DNA of 64,000 bases from Neoscytalidium dimidiatum (GCA_037367355.1 CM074700.1:1116001-1180000), one strand, 5' to 3'. Shown: positions 1 through 11,997, counted from the first letter of the stretch. Made by a program: numbers and translations. The notes: generated by a model not told the origin, from the sequence alone.

Positions 1-536
1 ACTGCCTGAAATATGGTCCCAGCGAACGTCTTCACAGGTACGGAGGGAAACAAGCAAACTGCCCCAACGACATCGAACAAGCCTCTTGACGGGCCAGGAC
101 GATCCATTTGCCACCTCTTGATCAACTCCAGAGCAATATAGGCGCCCGAACGATGACCAACCAGGATAACTTTAGGTCGGAAACCATGCTGCCACTCCTC
201 ATTTAGCGCATCTGCACGTTCGCACAGTGCCTTCTCCAAGCTTTCGATCCCAGCAGCGATTTCCGAGGTCGAATGAAGCTTGCCTGATGCAGGCTCTTCA
301 TCTACAGCGCGTATACTACGACCGAAGACCTCAAAGTGAGCCGTTACGGGCAAGGACAAACCTGTGTTAAGGGAAGCATGCAAGGTGGAGAGGAACGTTC
401 TGTAATACTCGACAGGACCGGGGTTTCCAGGGATAAAGAAGACGAGGTAATATTCCCTAGCGACGGCCTCTTTGTCAATGGAGGCGCCTAACGTCGGCGA
501 AGTGATTTGAATATATGCAGGGAGTGGCATGGTCAT
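1..536 (-). CDS. Lipid droplet-associated hydrolase-like protein (5' part, runs off the window)
   Basis: Reading the minus strand from the ATG at 534-536 gives 178 uninterrupted codons that continue past base 1, so the C-terminal part is missing. The protein resembles the LDAH/DUF2305 alpha/beta-hydrolase family of lipid droplets: an N-terminal beta strand followed by FIPGNPGPVEYY (residues 34-45), then a nucleophile-elbow region VILVGHRSGAYIALE around residues 123-137. In this family the elbow normally reads GHSxG; here it reads GHRSG (residues 127-131), so the expected nucleophile serine is arginine and a serine sits one place later. A second in-frame ATG lies two codons downstream. Seen: reading frame and motifs. 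Known: the LDAH fold and lipid-droplet role. Inferred: it may be a weak or non-catalytic member. It is 3.4 kb from the isocyanide locus and I see no reason to include it there. Confidence 0.8.
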   Translation of the reverse strand, partial: MTMPLPAYIQITSPTLGASIDKEAVAREYYLVFFIPGNPGPVEYYRTFLSTLHASLNTGLSLPVTAHFEVFGRSIRAVDEEPASGKLHSTSEIAAGIESLEKALCERADALNEEWQHGFRPKVILVGHRSGAYIALELIKRWQMDRPGPSRGLFDVVGAVCLFPSVPVKTFAGTIFQA

Positions 537-3500
537 GATCTGGAAATCGATATGCAGAGTAGGATCGAAGTTGTTTCAATGGTATGGATGAACGGAAGTC
601 CAAGCTCAGGCTAGTATGCCGCTTATATACGACAACTGGGAGTGTAATGGTTGTCGGTCACGTTCAGAGACATGAAGTGTAAATGATCACATTTCACTCC
701 AATCTTTTCTCCACACAGCATGCAGGTGACATCAGAAATTGGGAACAGGCATCGATATCGGGCTTAGCCAAACGGATTATATGCATGTTCAATGACTGAA
801 AGTGGCTAACCGTTGACTAAGAATGCTATAGCGGAGGCGGAAACGGCTCCGGTCGACGGCTAGGCAAACACAGAAAACCTCGTACGTCACTGATACCCAT
901 CGACGAACAAATTCCAATCAAAGGGCACAGTTGAGTAGCATATATAGGCCGAGTCGCATCTAGAATATCTGTGCGCGGTCGGATTGGAGACATGGTGTCG
1001 TCATAGGGACGGCGCACTTCACGCCCAGGTATCTCCAAGGTGGTTCATGGCCTGCAATGGCGGCATTCTGTTGCATAAGTAAGTTCATGAAGGAAGATCC
1101 AAATCAGTCTGATGGTCCCCGTAGGACACACGTATGTAGTATCCGCAGCTTAGAGGTATGACTTATAACTCTAAGGTCGTTTCGGGAGGCGTGGAGGGTT
1201 AATCAAAAAAAAATTTTGGATACAATGGTCTACGGGAGAAAGAATGAACCCGAATGGTCCAATAGCGCTGTCGGAAAACGCCATTAGCTGATGCACTTTC
1301 TTGTAGTAATCATTCGACAGCTAGTTTTGTCAGTCCTCGCTAATATATGCCATCACTCTCACCCCATCTAGGATTATATAATCGTCATGTTGCTTTAAAC
1401 TCCGGGAGAGGTTGCTAGGAAAAGCATTGGAAAGTGCCATAGCCGCATCAGAGTATCTGAAATAGAGATATCACATGCTGCAAAAGAATGAAGCCGCATG
1501 ACAGCAACACCTAGCCGTCCGGCAAGGCATCCTGTATGGCTTGTGAAACGGGTGAAACGTGAACGGACCTGGCTCCGGTGAACGTGTATACTAGCCCGAC
1601 CCAAGCGAGCTTTAGAGAGAGCGTGCAATCGCGTTGGACACGTGGCATGCTGCAAGGAAGTCAACGATATGGAGAGCAAGTCTTGGGTGCAAATGCGACT
1701 AAGGTCGCCATAGCCCTGCAGCCACCACCGCCAGGGACGATCTCATGCACATCATCTCTCGATCTATTCTATCCTCGTTTGTAAAGCACTGCGACTGGCT
1801 TCTGCTCGAGTTTCTGAGCCAGCCATTTGCTGAATCCCTCACCTTACAATTGTGTTCATGCACTCTCAGCAGCCTCGCTTATATATCCGGGCCGTCTCGC
1901 GATGACACAGCAGCCATGCCGCATCAAAGAGGTATAACCCAGGCATTAATTTCCTAAGGCTCTGGCCACCACACTTCAATGACGGACAACTGCAAGACCG
2001 CCATTCGAGTAATGAACAATTGACAAAAGGTAAGAGGCAGAATAGTATTTTCCGGTAAACTTAACCAGGGCTCTATTCCTGGCTCCCATTGTTCTACGAA
2101 ATAAACCATACGCACTAGCTCGAAGCGGCCCGGTCCGTCTCTGCCCCAGCAACATCGCACGAATCATCGGGGAAGCGCCATAAGCGACCAAGCGGTGGTC
2201 CACAACTGTGAGGGCTGAACCTGGACATCGGCCCAACCAGGTCTCTCCACGCATCGACAGAATCAGATGCCAAAAATAGCTATTCCACTGGGCTTTGCAG
2301 CCACTCTTTGCCACCTTGCCCTTTTAATCCCTGACTTCTGTAGTCTTTGCTCCCTTACTCTTTGATCCGAAATCGAGGAACTCCTTCCTTTCCTTCGATT
2401 GACCTTTCTACTTCTCTGCTGAAGCAATTTACGAACCCCACTTGAGTTTTTTCCAGCCAAGAGTAGTCTTGAATCTAGTAATGCTCTGCATTTTGTCTTC
2501 GTCACCAGTAAGCCTGAACAACCCCACAAACTATTAGCTCCACTGGGCGATATCGGGTTTCCACCGGCATCTGTCTGCGAAAATACGAATTTCTCTGAGA
2601 AAATGAAAGTTTGTTCACAAGGCATAGCCATTACCTTCCAGCACAATGCATAAATGCATCATTCAATCCTTTGCCTTGTTGTGTCATTAGTAATGATCAG
2701 CACACTGGGATGGAGTCCCATATATGAACGTGGATTCGCATTGCCTGCGATACATGTTTGAAGAGATTCAAGCCTGTTATCTGACATCATCCACTACTTG
2801 ATCTTGACCGCAGCAACTGCTGTAAGGCTGAGGATTATGGCGCGCCTCAAAGAATAGGGAAAACCAGCATCTCAAAATTGAGACAAGTAGCCATCTTCAA
2901 TCCTAAAGCATTATTTAAGGGTAGAGGTTGATTCGTGACAATTAACTGAGGTTTATTTTGACATTACTTTTCCTTTTTGGGCTCTGGCTGCCCAGTCAGA
3001 GAGAACAAGAAGCTGGGCAAGTTACTCTACATGCGCCACTAAGCACCGGGAGTTTTGAGGCCTATCATAGCGACCCCACTTTCTAGCACTCTCTTTCAAA
3101 ATCGCCAGCACTCCAATGCTACAGGGAACAAGTTTTGGTAGCATCCATAGTAGCGCGCGCAACATATCCGCGCTGGTCACAGGGACAGCCAAGACCTGAG
3201 AGTTCCTGCCGCTTTTCTTTCGGATTTCCACTTTATACCCTGGATATTCGCCCGAAACCACTGAGGCTTGAAGCTATCGTCGTAAAACGCACAAGCTCAA
3301 AGGCGAAGAAAAAAAAAGAGCATACAGAACGGGAACTTTGCGCCATCACCCTTTATTAGATTGTTTGATTCTTTCCCTGCAACCACTTTTTTAATTAAAT
3401 GGTCGAGATGTATAGAAAATTGCAGGTTGAGATGGAGATAGAGGCGGAGGAGGCCGTTACAGATGGCCAATGCACCGTAGGTATTCAGTACTTCTAACGA

Positions 3501-3905
3501 CATTGTTTTCGACATGAGCATGGGAGAGTCGCAGCTAATTGGGTGTTAATAGGACCATAAACCGGTGATACACTTCCACCCTCGCTATCTCATCAAATCA
3601 ACACTAGGCTAACCCTGAATGAGAGATCCATTCGAGTGACTCGAATCAGAGAATTTGGGAGAAAGACGAGAGTTACCAAAATTACCGAGTAAAGTGGCAA
3701 CAACCAGTGATCGTGTCTCTCTGTTATTCCAATGAAGGTAATGTACCAAATAAAATGTTTGACTCAAGGAGATATTGGAGATGGCAAAGCTGACGGTAAT
3801 TGGTTTTGCTAGTTCAGATATTTCAATTAACTGCAGGCAAAGGCGTGATCTAATTCTTGTCGAATATCTTCAAATCCGAGCCCATCTAAACAGTCCAGAA
3901 TCCAT
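537..3905. other. Gene-poor interval, 3.4 kb
   Basis: No reading frame here has a recognisable domain, a plausible splice structure or family-like composition. The longest frame is 127 codons on the minus strand near 2263-2646 and looks random. No transposon ends, terminal repeats or tRNA were seen. It separates the hydrolase gene from the isocyanide locus. Confidence 0.6.
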
Positions 3906-5307
3906 TCAAGATTCGAATCCTTGCAGTTCAATTGCCCTGTGATTCATTGCCAATGCCACCAGCTTCTCCTTATCGGAATCACTGAGCGCTTGAGGACACG
4001 AGCCAATCCGCTTGATTACTAGAGAAGTCCCATAGCCATGAACAAATTCGACTTCTGCATCCCACTCAAAGAGTGGCGATTTCTCTCGGAAGTACCACTT
4101 CTTCCCATTCCTGAAAACAAGTTCATGGGTGTCCCGAAATTCAGAGTAATGCGCGGTACGGAACCTGCCTCGAGCATCCACAGCCACGACGGAATGCCAT
4201 GGTGTCATGGAAAATGATTCCTGTGGTATCAGCGGTATGTATATTTTCGCCTTCCCGGAAAATGGATGAATGGAAAGCCGGACATGATCTGGGAACGTCG
4301 TCCGGATGACCTTTGCAAATGCCTAAAAATTTTTCATTAGTCGTTTCGTTCCCGAAGAACTTGATGATGATCTCTACAGTTTATTAAGGGATATCCTGGA
4401 CATACTGCTCCACGCTCAATAACTTGTTTGGCAACGCTCTTTGCGTAATTGTTTCGAGCTGTTCGGGACGACAACTTCTGGACTGCTGGATGGTATTCCA
4501 ACTCCTTTCCGAAGAATTTGCAATAACCACGATAAGTCATCAGGTGGTCCTCATCTTCGCTCAAGAATTTAGAGATGTCAAAGTTTGGTTCCCCATACTT
4601 CAGCATAAGCTGCTTGCGCGTTGAGTCACAGAGGCTCAGATAGGTACGTTTCGAGATTGGCAACTCTTCGCATAAGCCAAAGAGGTTTACCATGGAGCAA
4701 AATATCAAGCAAGCGAGGCCTCTGTCTGCTGCAAGTGCCCGAAGCTCAGACTCATAGACCCAACACTCCTCGTCACGAGCGCCAATGAGATCTTATACAG
4801 TTAGGGCTAAATCTTCATAAGGAATAAATAGATTAACGTACCATTATAGCAAAGACCATCATTTACAATACAGATTGTTGCCCCTGGAGCATAGATTTTC
4901 CTGATATCTTGGCAAAGGTTGTCCAGTCTGCACAGCGCGATCTCGTCTCCAAAGTCTGGCTCTGCCCCGAAACATTTGTCGATTCTGTTAATGCTCTTGT
5001 AGGGAAAAGCTGGCAGGACCATTGGGATTGGGCTCCTGGAGCGGACATGTCTATCTATGCACTGCGCAAAAGCCGCTACACTCCTGGCGCTCTGGTCATT
5101 GTCCTGGCCGACACTGTACGTCCCCAGTGTGCGGAGGATGCGGAGCGTAGTATCCTCGAAAGCTGCCTCAGCCGATATATTACTCTTTCCAGTCTTGTTG
5201 GGATCCACCAATGGATCCTTCGTGTCTCGGCTTGTGGAGCCTTTCTCGGGAGAGGTGTCAACTGAGCGATGCAGTATGGTAGTGGAGAACTTCGTCTGAG
5301 CGTGCAT
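3906..5307 (-). CDS. Isocyanide synthase, DIT1/PvcA family (copy 1)
   Basis: Three exons on the minus strand: 5307-4842, 4791-4406 and 4322-3906, giving 422 residues. Introns are 50 and 83 nt with GTACGT and GTATGT donors. DIT1/PvcA enzymes convert the alpha-amino group of an amino acid (Tyr, Trp or Val in known cases) into an isonitrile using ribulose-5-phosphate as carbon donor. The family signature is clear: LPAFPYKS, then a PDFGDEIAL segment, IRKIYAPGA, the NDGLCYND turn spanning the first splice, VRLSIHPFSGK, and near the C-terminus TPWHSVVAV followed by GRFRTAH. The start was placed at the first ATG of the frame (5305-5307); the open frame runs a little further upstream but only through non-ATG codons, next to a possible acceptor. 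It faces a paralogue (6239-7405) across a 0.9-kb shared promoter. The substrate cannot be read from sequence. Confidence 0.85.
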
Positions 5308-6238
5308 GATGGGCGGGGGAGGAATACAGATTTGTTTTGGCCTTTTGTCCGCAATATGCACCCCTTTCCTCTTGAACACCTGCAAATATAAAGGAGTTTA
5401 CGGGGCTACTGGACTTGTTACCAGACACGAGGGACGCACGTGTGCTGATCTGTCCCCTGAGTATGGACCACACCACCCGCTTTCTTACAGCTATCTTGCC
5501 TACGTACTCTGCAGACTCTGTCATAGTGGCTCAAACCATTATCCCACAAGGCCCGAGAAGCTAGATATCCATTCACGGATGTGAAGCGGTGGAGGCATGC
5601 ATACAAGGTGAAGCCGCACCTCATTGAGACTCTAAATGTCAGGAGGAGACAGTCTAGGTTCAAGGGGAAAGGGAGACTTAAGCGAGCCCCTTACGATTCT
5701 TCTGTAGAGCATTCCATTCATAGACTAAGGAATATCGTTGGAGCTACAGGTGATCGGGCCTTGATAGCTAGTGGACAGTGTGTGGTAACTGTGCCAAGTC
5801 GGCGCATTCGGGAAGTACGTACTGTAATGTGGAGCTGCGAGACTTTACCGCGTCAAAAATATGCTTATCGAACAAGGCGCCAAGAGCAGCACAGACAACA
5901 CGCATTGGAATCCTTCCCGAAGGGGCAGGATCGTGCAGGGAGCTAGCGAGGTACAGGTGCGGCTACAGGGACTGACTTATCGCGTGGTCCGTGCATTATG
6001 AACATCCAAAGTCAATATTTAACCCAAGGGCTGTATTCATGACACGTTAAACTTTTCGTCTGTGCCGATCAGGCTTTGGAGCTCCACTCGGACCTGGCTT
6101 ACCTCGCACAAAGGTTTGGATACGACCCAGAGCAATATAGATTCACACTTCGCTTTGAAACATTCCACCTGTCATTTTCTACTCGAACACCACTTCCGGA
6201 CTATTCAAAGGACCGACCTCAACCGACTCGCGAAAATT
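5308..6238. promoter_or_regulatory. Shared divergent promoter of the two isocyanide synthase genes
   Basis: About 930 bp separate the two divergent start codons. A 121-codon plus-strand frame (5581-5946) lies here, but it has no recognisable domain and is treated as chance. The arrangement suggests co-regulation of the pair. I did not identify a specific transcription-factor site. Confidence 0.5.
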
Positions 6239-7405
6239 ATGTCGTCCACAGCTGCAGAGGTGATCCGCATTCTTAAGGCATTTTCAGGTCATCAGCACCA
6301 ACAGGACGACGACCTTGAAGTGTTTGGAAAGCAGAGTATAGAAAAGCTAGACCAGCATATCTTGTCTGCAGAGCCGATCAAGCTGCTTTTGCCCTCATTC
6401 CCTCTTAAAAACCCGAATATGGAGAAGGTGATTAGCCGAGGGCCAGACCTCGGCGAGGAGCTCGCCCTTAAGCGCCTGGATTATATCTGCGCCGAAATAC
6501 GAAAAATCTACCCGGCAGGGGCTCAGCTCACTCTCGTTTCTGACGGAGTCGTATACGGTGGTATCCGCTGCACAGCGCTCTGGGTTGCCACACCGTTCTG
6601 ACGGATATTCAGATTTGATTGGGGTGCCTGACGAGGTCTCGTTCGATTACGGGCAAAACCTACGCGCTTTGGCGGTTACCGAGAAACTCAAGCACATCGA
6701 ATTCATGCGCCTCCACAATGTCTTCGAGGATGAACCTAGTGGAGAAATGACCAAGAGCGACTACCTAAGGGCCACTTCGTATTTTCGTTCAGAGCTTGAG
6801 AAGTTTTTGGATCCATCCTTCGATGTGGAAAACGAGCTCAAGACGAACGATGATACACGGGCTACTTACCAAAGCTTTGTCGGACTGTTGACCGCAGACT
6901 TGCGCTGGCGCCACAATCTTGATCAGGACTTTATGGAATACGACCAGAGCTACGATGAAATGGTCAAAGCAGTTTCGAAAGCTATGGTCAAACGCCTCAT
7001 AGTGGGTCCCTTCACATACTCCTTGATTGGCAAGGGAATAGCGAAGCGTAGCGGGTGTGACTGATTTGTGAGCAGTCGTATGAGCGCCTCCTGCGGCAAC
7101 ATTTCCCCCAGCACATACGCCTCTCTATCCACACTTCCAGTGGGAAGGATAAAATCTACATTCCTCCGCTACCGAGAGAAGGAGATCACGGTAAAAACCC
7201 GTGGAATTGTTGTGTGGCTGTCACAGCCAGCGGTGAAGTACGAACCGGGAGTGCGAAGGAATTCTCTCAAAAGTTCAAACTTATTCATCGCAATGGCCAG
7301 CCGTACTTCTTTAGCGAACACAGCAAGCTTGTTGACGGGGGTAGTGGGTCTATTGCGATTCAGATGACGCCGAACACGACCATGGTGAGGATGCTGAGAG
7401 AATGA
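6239..7405 (+). CDS. Isocyanide synthase-like protein, divergent paralogue (copy 2)
   Basis: Three exons: 6239-6560, 6613-7001 and 7076-7405, encoding 346 residues. Both intron positions match copy 1 exactly: after the SDGVVYG turn, and just before the SYERLLRQ stretch that aligns with AFAKVIR in copy 1. This shows the two genes arose by duplication. Seen motifs: LLPSFPLKNPN, GPDLGEELAL, IRKIYPAGA, IRLSIHTSSGK. Two differences stand out. Where copy 1 has TPWHSVVAV this copy has NPWNCCVAV, losing the histidine. The protein also ends shortly after MVRMLRE and lacks the C-terminal segment of about 30 residues present in copy 1. Inferred: reduced or altered activity, or a partner role. The start is the ATG before SSTAAEVIR; the open frame extends about 59 codons upstream without family-like sequence. 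Confidence 0.8.
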
Positions 7406-7809
7406 AATTCACGGTCACTGTACGGCACATCGAAGTCGTAATAGCTATCGCAGCTCCTGTGGCAAGCGAACAATCGGTGACGGATCTTCTCGACTGGCGG
7501 TCCAGCATGTGAACAGCCACGATGATGCTTGCAGCGCACGGACTATGGTCTGACAATGTACTGCGCATACGATCCAAGCACGCTGGTCAGGGGCATGGGT
7601 GATGGAACATCGCCGTAAGGAGTACCAGAAAGACCTCTCCTCTTGTGAACGTCAATGCGAAGACCCTATCTTCGCGGTCATCGAACATGATGATTGGATC
7701 TAGATAAAAATCGACACATGTGCAGCTCACTGCAAATACTGACGTGGTTTCTCATTAAAGCGACCTCACCTACTGTCGAAGTATTTCCTTGAACCTCGAA
7801 CAGGACATC
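7406..7809. other. Intergenic, isocyanide synthase copy 2 to NRPS-like gene
   Basis: About 400 bp with no supported gene. It presumably holds the 3' end of the synthase transcript and the promoter of the NRPS-like gene, which lies on the same strand. Confidence 0.5.
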
Positions 7810-10800
7810 ATGACTCTCGAAATGGCTCCAGAACATGTGTACTTACCAGAATTTATCGATGACATTGCTCGCCGAGATCCATCGCGATGTTGGGTGAAAG
7901 TGCCTCGTACGACCATTCTCCAAGGAGATTGGCGCGAATTCAGCTTCGCCGAATTTTCCAAAGCTATTAATGGAGCTGCCAAATGGATAGAAAGTACTAT
8001 TGGCATTGCCCGACAACGTCGAGAGACAGTTGCGTATTTAGGGTAAGTTGCTGGCTGCTTAGATATCGATAGTCGAGAATTTAACTCTAACAGGATTCAC
8101 GACATTCGCTACGCAATCATCATTTTCTCTCTCATGAAAACAAATCGCCGCGTAAGTCAGCAGTTCGACATCTACTAGACATTGGGTCAACTCATGGATC
8201 ATAGGCACTCCTTTTATCCCTTCGAAACTCGGACACAGCTCAGGAGCATCTCATGAAACGCGTAGAATGCACGTGTTATCTACACAGCGAGGGTCTGGGT
8301 TCGTCTTTGAATGTGTTCCGGCAACAACCCCAGGACTATACTGGCTTCCAAGTCCCCAGCATAGATGAGCTCATCATGCTTGGAGAGCGGCATGGCCATT
8401 TTACCAGCTATGGAGGCGATGGACCCCAAGAGATAGTTCTTACTATGCATTCATCCGGCAGTACAGGAACGCCCAAGCCGATTAACTTAACCAACATCTG
8501 GATGACGACGCCACTACACCACAAGCGCTTGACACCACCACCCAATCGAACAATGAGAACCGATGGCTGGATTGGTCCCAGTGCCGACGGGAAGACTTTG
8601 ATTACCTCTGCGCCTTGGTACCATGGAATGGGAATGGCGCTCATACTGCGTAGCATTTTTACCGGTCCGCTTGCAATTCTTCCGCCAGGAGTACCAGTAA
8701 GTGGGCAGTCTGTCACTGAAGCTTTAGAAGCGAAGAAGGCAACGTGTGGCATGTTTCCGCCCTCTATTATCGAAGACGTGATACAGACAGACCGTGGGCT
8801 TGAAGCGCTTTCATCGCTAGATGATGTCTTCTACGGTGGAGCGCCACTCTCACTAGTAGCTGCTGAGCGAATCCAGGCTGTTTCCCGCCTCAGCTCAGGT
8901 CTTGGAAGTCTGGAGACCTACTTCCTACCGGCATATGCACCAGAAAATCCGGCCGATTGGGAGTACTACGAGTTTCATCCTGCCGCTGGCGTAGTCATGG
9001 AAGATGCTGGCGACGGCCTTTATGAACTGGTTATCAAGCGGACAGGTGATCTGAAGAACCAGCCAGTATTTTCTGTATTTCCAGAGCTCTTGGAAGAAAG
9101 GACGAAAGATCTTTTCGAAGAGCACCCGAAAAAGCCAGGATTATATCGTTTTAGATGTCGCCGCGACGACTTGATGGTCTTCAGTAATGGAGAGAAGTAC
9201 GATCCTATCACATTCGAGAAGATGGTTGAGAATCACCCTTTGGTAAAAGGAGCCGTTGTTGTTGGACATGGTCAGTTCCAGCCAGGTCTGCTCCTGGAAC
9301 CTGAGTGGAGTCAAGTTCAAGGATGCGAAGAAAGAGCTGTGTTGGATCAAGTGTGGCCTGTCATTGAAGCAGCCAATGTCCTCAGCTCTGCTCATGTGCG
9401 CATGGCGAAGAACATGATCATCCTCTCCAAGAAAGAAAAGCCCTTTCCTCGTACCCCAAAGCACACTGTTGCCAAACGGGCCGTCCTTGACATTTATTCG
9501 TTGGAGATCCAGGCTCTTTACTCTTCCAAACGTGTCGACGAGCAATTATCTGCCGAGATAGGCTCACTTGAAAAGGGTACCGACATGTCGAGTATTCGTC
9601 AGAGCATCCGTCGGGCTCTCAAGGCACTGGTGACAAATCTCCCATCAGATACTTCCGACGACGATGATATATTCAAACTTGGTCTTGACTCACTACATAT
9701 ACTGAGGCTTTCAAAAGCATTTCAGCAAGCAATCGGTTCTGATAACGCGGGTCGTGCTTCCCTAAGCCCTGCCGACGTCTACATCAACCACACAATCAAC
9801 AAACTTGCAGCGACAATTCAAAGCAAGCTGTCTTTGGTTCATGATCCTGTTGTTGCGGGAAAGTTTCCGCGCGAGAAAGTGATTGCCCAGCTAGTAGACA
9901 AATACACATCCGTATTGCCTTCAGCCGGCGTTGTTTCGCCGTCTCCCGCAGCCGTTCAAACAGTCATCCTCACCGGCTCCACCGGCTCTCTTGGAAATTA
10001 CATCCTTGAACATCTCCTCGCCCGCCCTGATGTCGCCAGAGTGTATTGCCTCAACCGCTCCGACTCTACCGAACGGCGGCAAAAGGCAAGCTTTACGTCT
10101 CGCGGTGTCTCTCCCTCCTTCGGCCGCGTCACCTTCCTCCAAGCTGACTACAGCCGACCTCAATTCGGTCTGCCACTGGAGACGTACACCGAACTATCCC
10201 GCACCGTCACCATGTTCATCCACAACGCCTGGGCTGTCAACTTCAACCACGCCCTCGCTTCGTTCGAGCCGGCGCACATCGCCGGGGTCGCCGCAATCGC
10301 GGCCTTCAGCCTACGCTCCACCCACCGCTGCCACATCGCCTTCATCTCTTCCATCGCGGCAGTTGCGAACAGCAGGAACGCCGTTCCCATCCCAGAGAGA
10401 GTCTTCGACGAGCACAGCGCACCGGTCCGCCAGGGGTACGGCGAGTCCAAGTACGTGGCGGAGCGAATCCTCGCCGCAGCTGCTCGGCTCGGGGCCTCCG
10501 TGTCCGTTCTCCGCTGCGGGCAGATCGCTGGTCCCCGGGAGGGCAACGGCTGCTGGAACAAGCACGAGTGGCTTCCGTCGCTGGTGACGTCGTCCATGAG
10601 CATGGGTATGGTTCCGTCGAGCTTGGGTGGGCGCGACGAGGTCGACTGGGTGCCGGTGGATACGGCTGCGCGGACGGTGGTCGAGTGCACGGTCGATGCC
10701 GTGGCCCGGCGCGGCGGGAACGATGGGTCATGCGACGTCTTCCATGTGGCGAACCCTAGGAATGGCTCGTGGACGACGTTAGTGCAGGTGATTCGAGACT

Positions 10801-11063
10801 TTTGCAAGAAGTTGGACGGCAAGGAGATGCAAGTGGTTGACTTCGATGCCTGGATGACGGCACTCAGTGAAGTGCCTTTGACGGCAGAGGAGGCGCGGGC
10901 GAAGCCAAGTATTAAATTGGTTGAGTTTTACGATGCGCTGCGGGTTGGATTCCCTCCGGTCAGCACGGGACGTACAGTCGCGTGCAGTAGGAGCCTGACT
11001 GAATCGGGTCCGGTGGATGGAGAGCTCTTCCAGAGGTGGCTGAGGCAGTGGAGTATACACTAA
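7810..11063 (+). CDS. NRPS-like carboxylate reductase: adenylation, thiolation, thioester reductase (A-T-R)
   Basis: Three exons: 7810-8042, 8094-8151 and 8205-11063, giving 1049 residues. Adenylation domain, residues about 10-520: A3-type loop SSGSTGTPKP (about 180-189), YGGAPLS, then RTGDL and RRDDLMVFSNGEK, the pattern of fungal NRPS-like enzymes. Thiolation domain: LGLDSLHIL with the phosphopantetheine serine near residue 593. Reductase domain from about 680: the NAD(P)-binding TGSTGSLG near 687 and the catalytic YGESK (Tyr about 842, Lys about 846). There is no condensation domain, so it should activate one acid as AMP ester, load it on the carrier and release it as aldehyde or alcohol. 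The start is the first ATG of the frame (a second lies four codons on). It is transcribed in the same direction as isocyanide synthase copy 2. The substrate is unknown; an isonitrile acid is my inference from context. Confidence 0.9.
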
Positions 11064-11997
11064 ATGCCTACTGTTGAGCTTTTTAGGTTGCAGCAAGTCA
11101 GATATCAGGGTTGGTAGCATTTGGTATGCGGTAGGAGCTCATATCTGCTCTCAGTCCGGAACGTAGAATTAGCCTAGAAGCATGTATCTGGGCATCTGAA
11201 TATTACGATAGTTATTTAGGATTGCAAGACAAGAAACAGTGTTTTGAGCAAGGATATGAAGACATTCCAGTAAATAGGTCCTTGGGTAAGATGCTCCCCG
11301 CAGCACCTATGTTGATAGCTAGTAGCAATTTTGATCGCGAGTGGTTAAGTACATATTCAAAGCACGCTTGCACTCGAATTTTGATTCAGATTCAGTTGAC
11401 TCAATAAACAGAGCTTGCTGTTGTTTAGTGCGCTGTGTACTTTGACCGTCTTTTCGGCCACGCCGTGTCTCCCCACATTTTGCCCCGCAGCGGTCGGAAA
11501 TGCTTTCCTAGGCCTCACACCCTCGGAAGGCCAAATCCTATCCTGTCGTATTCAACAAACCTATCAGCTGTGCCAGTATTACACATGATTGTATAATCTT
11601 CGCTCAAAGCATAACAGTCTCCACTATCATCCCGGTTCCTATAAGATGACTCACCGCCCGAGTCATCCACTCTGGAACCGGTGTTCGGTGTCCCAATGCA
11701 GGCCAGAATCTCAGAAAGAATAGGCAAAGGCCTGACTTCCGCCGAAAAAAAAAAAAAAGCCCACCCAACCAGACTCCAGCTCCTCTGCCTATCGAAATGC
11801 CCATATAATCAATAACCTAACACCTTCCTCAACAAATCCCAGTTCCTGTTCTCTGCGCCTCTTCTACGAAGCATCAAATTATCCCTCACAGACCTAATCC
11901 AACCCTCCAATCAAGCAAAACCGAAGCAAAGAAAATCACAAGCAAGAACCCTAAACGATAGAAACAACCTCTTCCCCCTCCCCCTCGTTCCCCACTC
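11064..11997. other. Intergenic
   Basis: No gene is supported. It includes the 3' flank of the NRPS-like gene and a poly-A run near 11745. Short frames at 11222-11407 and 11515-11727 look random. Confidence 0.5.

Noticed and set aside
2263..2646. 127-codon minus-strand frame in the gene-poor left interval
   Set aside because: Composition looks random and no splice partners or domain could be found.
5581..5946. 121-codon plus-strand frame between the two isocyanide synthases
   Set aside because: No domain, no recognisable composition, and it would fill the shared promoter; kept as chance.
9931..10822. Long alternative frames on both strands (218, 220 and 129 codons)
   Set aside because: They overlap the reductase domain of the NRPS-like gene and arise from its high GC3; none has domain content.
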